64,000 bases of DNA from Crocinitomicaceae bacterium (GTDB lineage: Bacteria; Bacteroidota; Bacteroidia; Flavobacteriales_D; Crocinitomicaceae), in contig JADJGJ010000001.1 in the NCBI GenBank assembly GCA_016708105.1, positions 1,860,001-1,924,000 on the forward strand. The letters run 5' to 3'. Below are positions 45,287 through 52,221 of this stretch, in pieces; positions within the stretch are counted from its first letter, which is position 1; each line of letters opens with the position of its first letter. The position numbers were made by a program, and so were the translations under genes. The notes below the pieces were generated by a model, which searched no databases, was not told where the DNA came from, and saw only the letters and a list, made by a program, of their open reading frames with translations.

Positions 45287-46522
45287 TCACCCCACTGATA
45301 CTTCCACTTCTTTCTCTACCTCTGACAATTTAAAATCGTGTTCATTCTCCGGGAAAAATCCTATAAACAATTCCGGATTTTCTCTGTAAAGCGCATGATT
45401 AAACTTCCCATAATCAACCTTACCTATTTTGTACGCATAATCTTTTGAGCTGAAACTTTCTTCTACTTCAACAAAAGGGATATCATTCAATTTAGTTGGA
45501 CTGGTAGAAGAAATAAAAATGCGTGTAAAGAAATTTTTATCATACCCCAACGAGGTGGTTTCTTTTTTTCGGTATTCATATCCGTAATCATACTGAAGGG
45601 CTGAAATATCAGATAAAACGGCACTAGCTGTTGGAAAACTACCGGCACCTTTGCCTTTGAATACTTGCTTATCAGAAAACGCTGCTTCAATAGACACAGC
45701 ATTGAATTCGTAATTAACATCAAAAGCAAAACTATCTTCTTTTACAAATTGTGGAGCAACATATCCAATGACTTTGTTTCCGATTTTTTCTGCGCCCGCA
45801 ATGAGTTTTATTTTCAATCCTTTTTCTCGTGCGTATTGAATGTCTTGCACTTTCACGTGACGAATTCCAATATTTAAGACCTGATCAGGTTGGGTAATCA
45901 CACCAAAGGCGTGAGCAATCAAAATTTGTAATTTGAATTTTGCATCAAAGCCATCTATGTCCAACGTTGGATCAGTTTCAGCAAATCCTGAATCTTGAGC
46001 ATCTTTCAAAATTTCATCAAAACTTTTCCCTTCTTTATCTAATCTGGTTAAGATATAGTTGGTGGTTCCATTGCAAATTCCTTGCACTGATGCCAGCGTA
46101 TCATTGTTATAATATTCTTCCAAATTTCTAATAACCGGAATACTTCCGCACACGGATGCTTCATACAAAAATGAAACCTTGTACTGATTTTTAAGCGCAA
46201 TCAATTCATCTAAATGCTGTGCAATCATCTTTTTGTTTGCTGTTACCACATGTTTTCCTGAGCGAATTGCACGCGTGACAATCTCATACGCTGCTTCAGC
46301 ATCATCAATCAATTCAACTACTAAATTAATTTCAGTATCAGCAAGTATTGCCTCTTTGTCAAATTTGAAATGCTCTTCAGGTATCGGGCGTTGTTTCGCT
46401 TTATTTTTTACTACTATAGTTTTTATTTCTGCATTGAATAATCCTGATCTGTTCAGTACTTCATACAAGCCTGATCCAACACATCCAAAGCCAAACAGAC
46501 CAATCGTTAATTTCTTTCTCAT
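45287..46522 (-). CDS. hom: homoserine dehydrogenase
   Basis: The 411-residue product (ATG at 46522; a GTG codon precedes it) has the NAD(P) motif GLFGFGCVGSGLYEVL, TANKK near 96, EASVCGSIPVIRNLEEYY, QGICNGTTNYILT and the catalytic segment GFAETDPTLDIDGFDAKFKLQ with KGKGAGSFPTASAVLSD. It reduces aspartate semialdehyde to homoserine, the substrate for metX, which lies 34 bp upstream in the same direction. It is a stand-alone enzyme, not fused to aspartokinase. Confidence 0.95.
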   Translation of the reverse strand: MRKKLTIGLFGFGCVGSGLYEVLNRSGLFNAEIKTIVVKNKAKQRPIPEEHFKFDKEAILADTEINLVVELIDDAEAAYEIVTRAIRSGKHVVTANKKMIAQHLDELIALKNQYKVSFLYEASVCGSIPVIRNLEEYYNNDTLASVQGICNGTTNYILTRLDKEGKSFDEILKDAQDSGFAETDPTLDIDGFDAKFKLQILIAHAFGVITQPDQVLNIGIRHVKVQDIQYAREKGLKIKLIAGAEKIGNKVIGYVAPQFVKEDSFAFDVNYEFNAVSIEAAFSDKQVFKGKGAGSFPTASAVLSDISALQYDYGYEYRKKETTSLGYDKNFFTRIFISSTSPTKLNDIPFVEVEESFSSKDYAYKIGKVDYGKFNHALYRENPELFIGFFPENEHDFKLSEVEKEVEVSVG

Positions 46523-46556
46523 CACTTCTATTTTTTAAATTGTTTTTTTATTTTTT

Positions 46557-47597
46557 TTAGGAATACGAATAATTCACTTTTCTTTTCAGCACGGTTGGCT
46601 CATATACTTTTTTCTTTTGTTCTACAAAATCTTTTATGAGTTGGTTGAGTTTTTCGTAGTCAATTAAAAAAGAATCATGCCCATGCGGAGATTCAATCAA
46701 TCCAAACGTGGCATCCGGAATATTTTCTGCAAGAAATTTTTGTTCACTCACCGGAAAAAGGCCATCAGAATCAATACCTATCACCAGTGTGCTTGCTTTC
46801 ACAAGTTTTAAAATATCTTGATATGAACTTGAACGTCCGCGCAAAATATCATGACTATCCATGGCTTTTGAAAGATACCAATATGCATATGCATTAAATC
46901 TTGCAATAAATTTTTCACCTTGATATCTAACATAAGATGCTGACTTAAACCCATCTGATTTCAATTCAGTTTCTGATTGCTTGAGTTCAAAATCAGTATA
47001 TGATCTATAAGACAACATAGCAATTGCCCGCGCCGCAACTAGTCCTGCCTTACCACCATCTTTCTTCCCAAATGATTGATCAGCAAGCAAAGCCAAACGT
47101 TGCGCTTCATTGAATGCCCTTCCAAAAGATGAATGCACTGCATTAGTTGCAATAAGAATAAGTTGCTTGATTAGTGTAGGATTAATAATAGCCCATTCAA
47201 GTGCTTGCTGTCCACCAAGAGAAGCTCCAATCAGCACATCTATTTTTTTCAATTGCAAATGTTCAGCAAGTAATTCATGCGCATGCACCATATCTTTTAC
47301 AGTGATTGACGGAAAATCCAATGGTCTTTCCAAATCCTGTGCACCTGTTGTACCATAACATGAGCCCAGTACATTGGCACAAATAATTCTGTCAACACGT
47401 GGATCAAATGGTTTTCCATCTCCAACCAAGCCTGCCCACCAGGTAAGTACTTCAGAACTTCCTGATAGCGCATGACAAACCCATATTACACGCTCTGAAT
47501 TTTTTGAACCATAGTCAGAATAAGTAATCTGAATTCCGTTGAGACTTTGTCCTGATTCCAGTTTAAATTCTTCTTTAGATTGATATAGTGTGGTCAT
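46557..47597 (-). CDS. metX: homoserine O-acyltransferase MetX
   Basis: The 346-residue alpha/beta hydrolase-fold acyltransferase activates homoserine with an acetyl (or succinyl) group for methionine synthesis. Visible are HALSGSSEVLTWW, the family segment CANVLGSCYGTTG, nucleophile GASLGGQQALEW (Ser126), VIGIDSDGLFPV (Asp) and SPHGHDSFLID (His). The transcript begins with a SAM riboswitch and polycysteine leader upstream, so expression is likely repressed when SAM is plentiful. hom follows. Acetyl versus succinyl specificity is not fixed by what I can see. Confidence 0.95.
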   Translation of the reverse strand: MTTLYQSKEEFKLESGQSLNGIQITYSDYGSKNSERVIWVCHALSGSSEVLTWWAGLVGDGKPFDPRVDRIICANVLGSCYGTTGAQDLERPLDFPSITVKDMVHAHELLAEHLQLKKIDVLIGASLGGQQALEWAIINPTLIKQLILIATNAVHSSFGRAFNEAQRLALLADQSFGKKDGGKAGLVAARAIAMLSYRSYTDFELKQSETELKSDGFKSASYVRYQGEKFIARFNAYAYWYLSKAMDSHDILRGRSSSYQDILKLVKASTLVIGIDSDGLFPVSEQKFLAENIPDATFGLIESPHGHDSFLIDYEKLNQLIKDFVEQKKKVYEPTVLKRKVNYSYS

Positions 47598-47639
47598 ATT
47601 TTTTTATTCTTTAGGTGATTTGTATTGATTTTTTTTTTG

Positions 47640-47673
47640 TCATCCTGCATTGATAAAAATGAATACAAGATGA
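47640..47673 (-). promoter_or_regulatory. second stem-loop in the metX leader
   Basis: A 12 bp stem (TCATCTTGTATT at 47673-47662 with AATGCAGGATGA at 47651-47640 on the minus strand), including two G-U pairs, has a 10 nt loop. It is followed by an A-run, not a T-run, so it is not an intrinsic terminator. It ends about 43 nt before the metX ATG. Confidence 0.45.
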
Positions 47674-47698
47674 AATAGGCTGACAATGCCAGATAAAA

Positions 47699-47737
47699 GT
47701 TGTTGCCGGAAAAAATTTCTGATCTCTTAGCAACAAC
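47699..47737 (-). promoter_or_regulatory. stem-loop pairing Cys codons with downstream leader (possible attenuator)
   Basis: GTTGTTGC inside the last Cys codons (47737-47730) is exactly complementary to GCAACAAC (47706-47699), with a 23 nt loop that includes the leader stop codon. Four T follow. A second copy of the 5' arm exists at 47749-47742. It is proposed as an alternative structure sensitive to ribosome position; the function is inferred. Confidence 0.5.
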
Positions 47738-47888
47738 AGCAGCAACAACAGCACATAGCAGTTGATTTTGCCGAGGCATAAGAAGAGTAAGAGAATTCAT
47801 TGCTCAGCACAGGCTGATGAAATGAACCCAATACAAATGCACTGAAAGTATTCAGGCCATTTGATGTGATGTTAGATTTTGTCTCCAT
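47727..47888 (-). CDS. polycysteine leader peptide, 53 codons
   Basis: An open frame runs from ATG 47888 to TAA 47729-47727 and ends with eight consecutive Cys codons (47753-47730: two copies of TGCTGTTGTTGC) directly before the stop. It starts about 10 nt after the 3' strand of the SAM riboswitch P1 helix and ends 130 nt before metX. A second ATG lies immediately before the Cys run (47756), so the peptide could be only nine residues. Polycysteine leader ORFs act as cysteine-responsive attenuators in mycobacteria; here the role is inferred from position and codon content. The Cys codons also pair with downstream RNA. Confidence 0.7.
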   Translation of the reverse strand: METKSNITSNGLNTFSAFVLGSFHQPVLSNEFSYSSYASAKSTAMCCCCCCCC

Positions 47889-47897
47889 TGTTCATCA

Positions 47898-48002
47898 ATT
47901 TATATCTCTCCGTTTCGCGGAGCAGGATTTGGCACCATGCGGGATTTTCCCCAGGTTGTCAGAGGGTCTACGAGCCTGTTCTCTCGCCTCTTCTGTATAA
48001 AT
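47898..48002 (-). ncRNA. SAM-I (S-box) riboswitch
   Basis: On the minus strand the leader shows the S-box pattern: GAGAGAACAGGCTCG, GACCCTCTGACAACC (kink-turn/core), GGTGCCAAATCCTGC (J3/4 and P3 region), and the P4 hairpin CTCCG-CGAAA-CGGAG. P1 is formed by ATTTATA (48002-47996) with TATAAAT (47904-47898). It lies upstream of metX-hom, a standard target for repression by S-adenosylmethionine. No intrinsic terminator directly follows P1, so control may act on translation or on the leader ORF. Confidence 0.93.
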
Positions 48003-48042
48003 CAACTACAATTATTCATTACAAGAACTGCAATTGACGGCA

Positions 48043-48050
48043 CAAAGATA
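48043..48050 (-). promoter_or_regulatory. -7 box (TATCTTTG) of the metX leader transcript
   Basis: TATCTTTG on the minus strand matches TAnnTTTG about 40 nt upstream of the riboswitch P1, placing the transcription start near 48037 and giving a leader of about 440 nt. Confidence 0.5.
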
Positions 48051-48124
48051 TGAAAGAAGAAATGGATTTTCCAAGAATTTTTTTTTTTTCTTGGATATTG
48101 CAAGGGGGACTTTGCTTTCTGCGC

Positions 48125-48152
48125 GTAGGCTCAGGTCGCGACCTGAGCCTAC
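48125..48152. repeat. 28 bp perfect palindrome, same family as 33571-33614
   Basis: GTAGGCTCAGGTCG and its reverse complement meet with no spacer. The core TCAGGTCGCGACCTGA differs from the other copy by one symmetric base pair change (CAGGTCGCGACCTG is shared). It lies between the YfhO gene end and the metX promoter. Confidence 0.8.
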
Positions 48153-48207
48153 CGGAGCGATCTTTTTTGACTCAAAAAAATCACAACATTCTTACCAAAG
48201 AAACAGA

Positions 48208-51168
48208 TCAATTCAATTCATTTTGCTTTTGGGCAGGCATTTTTGGATCAAGATAAATACCCGCACCAATCAACAATAAAACCAGAATTGAACCAATCCA
48301 TGCCATAGTGCCTGATGATTTGTATGAATCTACTTCGTACACAAATTCAATGCGGTGTTCACCTGCAGGCACTTCAATGGCGCGCAAAACATAGTTTACT
48401 CTGCTTATTTCCACTTCTTCATTATCAACAAATGCTTTCCAACCAACCGGATAATAAATTTCTGAGAAAACTACTAATTGTTTTTCAGTTGAATTAAAGG
48501 AATATGAAATCATATCAGGATGGTAAGATGTCATGGTTATCGAACCTTCTCCTGAATATTTTTCTTGCGTGATATTGGTTTTGAAACGTTGATCAACCAC
48601 GGTTACCTGTGCCGGATCCCAACCAGCGCGACCAGATAAATCAACCACCAACAATGGAATTTTTGTTGAGTCAACATTCATCGCGTAATCCCAGGTTACA
48701 CCTTGTTCAGTGAGCACCCAGGCGAGTGGTGTTTCTGCTGATACCGCTTGAAAAGGAACTTCAACAGGTATAGTATCTGTTTGAACCATGCCGGTTGAAT
48801 CAACACCACGTACAAATAAAAGATCAACCATATCTGATGATACAACAATACCAACACTGTCCATTACGCCATTCACTAAAATTTCATGTTCACCAAATGC
48901 TTTTATCCGATATGTTTTGTCTGAATTCAATGCAAGTATTTCTTCATCAGCATTGGCAACTGTTTTAATTTCTTTTGCAAACCACGCATTTCCCATTGCC
49001 GTAGAGTTACGACCTGTAAGCAATGAATTCACAATTTTTCTTGAAGCCGGATCTACTTGTGGACGAATGGTGTATTTCATATTCAGCATATCCAATACCG
49101 CCGGATTGTTTCTGTTCAAATGGAATTCAATTAACTCTTGATATCTGCCCAATTTAGCTCCGTGATAACCACCAATAGATTTATTAAAGTATGAAACATA
49201 CGAACTATTGAATGGGTTTCCTTCTTCAAGTACTCTGAAATTTGTATAACGATTCAAGGTTCTAAACATATACCAATCTGTGATGCGTTGCTTTTCAGAT
49301 CCCTGCATTTTTTTATTGCCAATCATTTCATCCATTACTTTCATGGCAGAGTCTAATTTCATCCCTAGTTCAGGATTTTCACCAACTTCCATTGCCAGAA
49401 TTTGCTGCTCTCCACTGCCTGCTACGTATGGATATTTTTGCTCATAAGCCTGCACCCATTGCTTGTAATTTTTTCCGCTCTTTTCTGTGGCAAGATATCG
49501 GGTATCAACCATAATTAAATCTGCAAGAATTAATACTGCAACAATTCCTACTGCAATATTTTTACTCACCACATTGCGAACGAAAATAAAAATTGCCCCA
49601 ATGCCTAAAATCAAAAATAGAATTGATCGTCCAACATCTTTTCTAAAAATTGAAATGCGCACATTCTCTACTTCTGCAAAAAAGCTTTCATACATTTCAC
49701 TCTGCGCCGGATCTTCAATCTTAGAAATCATGGCAACTTCCTGATCACTTAAAAATGAATTGGTCATAGAAGGCAACATCATAAATAAAAGCAAGAGCGC
49801 AAGCATACCGCCACTTACATAATAAAATGGTTTTATGTTTGAGGAAATTTCTTCTCGCTTCTCATAAAGTTTATGTAGAAAAAATACGGCAAGCAGCGGA
49901 ACACATAATTCTGCAATAACCAAAATAATGGTTACCGCTCTGAACTTATCATAACCAGGAAGAATATTCAGAAAAATATCTGTAAAGCCCATTAAATTTT
50001 TGCCCCAGCTCAACATAACCACCAACAAGGTAACAATGAATAAAGGCCAACGTGATTTTTCTTTGCTGTACACTAAGCCAAGCAATGCAAGTAAAACAAC
50101 AATAATTCCAATATACACCGGACCTGATGTAAAAGGTTGATCACCCCAATACTGATTCATTCCTTTAATATCATTGCGATACATGTTGTCTGCATTTTTC
50201 AATGCTCCATCATTTGACTTATTATCACCAATAGCCATGGTTTCACCACCTTTGAAATTAGGCACAAGAAAAGTAAAAGTTTCTGCCTTTCCATAACTCC
50301 ATGCCGTGATGTATTCTTTATCTAAACCATCTGTTTTGATATCGGTATTTTCAGATCCATCTGCCTTGATGGTTAGCTCAGTGCCCCCGCGAGTTGTTGC
50401 ATCAGCATATTCTGCAGTGCCTTTAATATTTCCGTAATTAATCATCATGGCAATACCATACGCCACCAACATTCCAACAGATATTTTTGCAAATTTTCCA
50501 ATTCCTTCTCCTGATTTCAGGTAACGATAAAGTTCAGTTGCCCCTAAAGCAACCAGAACAAAAATGAGGTAGTACGTGATTTGTAAGTGATTAGCTGAAA
50601 GTTGAAAAGTCATAAATAACGCAGACAATCCAACACCAATCAACCAGTTTTTCCAACGATAAGCAAAAATAAAACCGGCAATCAATAATGGTGCATAACC
50701 AACCGCTATTGCTTTTGTAACGTGTCCCGCTTCAATGATGATGATGAAATAAGAAGACAAGCCGTATGCCAATGCACCTGCAATAGCAACCATTGGTTTG
50801 GCGCGGAATGAAATGGCCAGAATATAAAATGAAAGAAAATAAACAAATATCAGTGATATAGGACTTGGCAACCACAAAGAATAAGCACTTCTGAGCGCGT
50901 CAGGAATTTGTTTTCCACTATAAGCCATACTGATTTGTGTGGCCGGCATACCTGAAAACATAGATTGGGTCCACCCTATTTGCTCTCCGTTTTCTCTATA
51001 ATCAATAATCTCTTGCGCTGCCCCGGCGTAGTTTTTTACGTCACCCTGTTCCACTACATAACCTGACAAAGCAGGCATAAAATAGATACAAGATATTAAT
51101 AGAAATACCGCAACAGCAGCCAAATGCCAAAGATTTGATTTTTGTAAAATTCGTTCTTTCAGTGTCAT
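48208..51168 (-). CDS. YfhO family membrane protein
   Basis: The 986-residue polytopic protein has about 12 membrane segments in residues 1-560 and a long periplasmic/soluble part, then a final helix near 960. The N-terminal segment has acidic residues in a GT-C-like first loop (VEQGDVKNYAGAAQEII; QSMFSGMPATQIS), as in YfhO proteins, thought to transfer sugars to cell-wall polymers or lipids. It starts 6 bp after the FkbM gene stop, so they share an operon. The substrate is unknown. Confidence 0.9.
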   Translation of the reverse strand: MTLKERILQKSNLWHLAAVAVFLLISCIYFMPALSGYVVEQGDVKNYAGAAQEIIDYRENGEQIGWTQSMFSGMPATQISMAYSGKQIPDALRSAYSLWLPSPISLIFVYFLSFYILAISFRAKPMVAIAGALAYGLSSYFIIIIEAGHVTKAIAVGYAPLLIAGFIFAYRWKNWLIGVGLSALFMTFQLSANHLQITYYLIFVLVALGATELYRYLKSGEGIGKFAKISVGMLVAYGIAMMINYGNIKGTAEYADATTRGGTELTIKADGSENTDIKTDGLDKEYITAWSYGKAETFTFLVPNFKGGETMAIGDNKSNDGALKNADNMYRNDIKGMNQYWGDQPFTSGPVYIGIIVVLLALLGLVYSKEKSRWPLFIVTLLVVMLSWGKNLMGFTDIFLNILPGYDKFRAVTIILVIAELCVPLLAVFFLHKLYEKREEISSNIKPFYYVSGGMLALLLLFMMLPSMTNSFLSDQEVAMISKIEDPAQSEMYESFFAEVENVRISIFRKDVGRSILFLILGIGAIFIFVRNVVSKNIAVGIVAVLILADLIMVDTRYLATEKSGKNYKQWVQAYEQKYPYVAGSGEQQILAMEVGENPELGMKLDSAMKVMDEMIGNKKMQGSEKQRITDWYMFRTLNRYTNFRVLEEGNPFNSSYVSYFNKSIGGYHGAKLGRYQELIEFHLNRNNPAVLDMLNMKYTIRPQVDPASRKIVNSLLTGRNSTAMGNAWFAKEIKTVANADEEILALNSDKTYRIKAFGEHEILVNGVMDSVGIVVSSDMVDLLFVRGVDSTGMVQTDTIPVEVPFQAVSAETPLAWVLTEQGVTWDYAMNVDSTKIPLLVVDLSGRAGWDPAQVTVVDQRFKTNITQEKYSGEGSITMTSYHPDMISYSFNSTEKQLVVFSEIYYPVGWKAFVDNEEVEISRVNYVLRAIEVPAGEHRIEFVYEVDSYKSSGTMAWIGSILVLLLIGAGIYLDPKMPAQKQNELN

Positions 51169-51174
51169 GAAAAT

Positions 51175-51960
51175 TTATGGTTTTAACAAATGTTTATACT
51201 CTTCAAGGCGCGACTCATGAATAAAGTAAAAGTCTTGATTCACGCTAAAAATATCATTTTTTTCAATGATGGCAAGATGATCAAATTTCAGAATAAAAAT
51301 CTGATAAGATAAATTAACAAGAAACTCAGTAACCTGACGGCGGTTTTCATCACCTGATAATTCTATCTGAAGTATTGGAAAATCACGCTGAAGAGTGTTT
51401 GTTAATGAAGGAATAACGTATTGTTCAAATCCTTCAACATCACATTTTATAAATTGAACAGATGCAATCCCCAATTCATTAACAAGCGCATCACCGTTTT
51501 TCATGGGTACCTCAAAACTGAGAGCTGTGTTTCCGGTTTCTGCTTCATCAGTTACTTTGGTTAATCCGTGGCGCACAACGCCATCAACAACCGGAATGCT
51601 CATCTTCACTTTTTCTTTAGGTTCAGTCCCCAAAGCACAAACTGAAAGATGAAACGAATACCCTTTAAGCCTACGCATATTTTTTGCCCATACTTCTGCG
51701 AATAATGGAATGGGTTCAACACCAAAAACTTTTCCCGTTTTACCGGTACAAACTGTCATAAAAAAAGAATAGTATGAAAGATTTGCTCCAATGTCCAGTA
51801 CCGAATTTCCGGGTTTAATTATTCGCTTGAGAAAAAAAAGTTCAGGATATTTTTTCCGCATCCATCCCATTGAAATAGATATGATGTAGATGCGGCTTAC
51901 CAATCTAAGATATCCTTTGATACCTAATACTCTGACTAATATTTTACGAACGAATTTCAT
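51175..51960 (-). CDS. FkbM family methyltransferase
   Basis: The 261-residue product has the SAM-binding motif VLDIGANLSYYSFFM near 54, the acidic loop VFGVEPIPLFAE, IKCDVEGFEQYVIPSL (motif with Asp-x-Glu-Gly) and a C-terminal ILQIELSG. FkbM-type enzymes O-methylate sugars or polyketides; in this setting, beside YfhO, an acceptor on a surface glycan is plausible. It is encoded 3 bp after the DUF4834 gene. Confidence 0.9.
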   Translation of the reverse strand: MKFVRKILVRVLGIKGYLRLVSRIYIISISMGWMRKKYPELFFLKRIIKPGNSVLDIGANLSYYSFFMTVCTGKTGKVFGVEPIPLFAEVWAKNMRRLKGYSFHLSVCALGTEPKEKVKMSIPVVDGVVRHGLTKVTDEAETGNTALSFEVPMKNGDALVNELGIASVQFIKCDVEGFEQYVIPSLTNTLQRDFPILQIELSGDENRRQVTEFLVNLSYQIFILKFDHLAIIEKNDIFSVNQDFYFIHESRLEEYKHLLKP

Positions 51961-51963
51961 TTA

Positions 51964-52221
51964 TTATTTGATCTCTTCATAGTCAGTATACTCCGCATTT
52001 TCAGCAGAATTTTTATCTATTTTATTCACTGTAGTTTTTCCAAAATTTTTGCGATCGTTGGCTGCTTTCATTTCACGTTCACGTTGTTGTCTGAGCATTT
52101 CTTTCTCTTCATCCAAATTGCGTTTGGCAATCATAAACTGACCAACAAATCTGAGCACAACAAAGACACCAAGAATGATGAGAATCATCTTGAAAACGCC
52201 TGTTATACTCAATAATACCAT
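51964..52221 (-). CDS. DUF4834-like small membrane protein
   Basis: The 85-residue product has one hydrophobic segment (about 3-28), then a basic/acidic charged helix (RNLDEEKEMLRQQREREMKAANDRKNFGKTTVNKIDKNSAENAEYTDYEEIK). This matches the Bacteroidota DUF4834 pattern as I recall it. Its ATG overlaps the carB stop (TAATG), so translation is coupled to carB. Role unknown. Confidence 0.8.
   Translation of the reverse strand: MVLLSITGVFKMILIILGVFVVLRFVGQFMIAKRNLDEEKEMLRQQREREMKAANDRKNFGKTTVNKIDKNSAENAEYTDYEEIK

Noticed and set aside
47594..47800. 68-codon leftward frame overlapping metX by ATGA
   Set aside because: It is an alternative frame of the leader: the Cys-codon run reads as Ala/Val there and the tail is low-complexity Lys/Asn from A-runs. 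The ATGA overlap is noted but coding character is weak.
48071..48094. CCAAGAA/TTCTTGG hairpin with a T-run loop as terminator of the YfhO gene
   Set aside because: The T-run forms the loop rather than following the stem, and on the relevant strand no T-tract follows.
48050..48256. Rightward frame of about 68 codons near the metX promoter
   Set aside because: It runs through a T-run, the palindrome and into the antisense of YfhO; composition is not protein-like.
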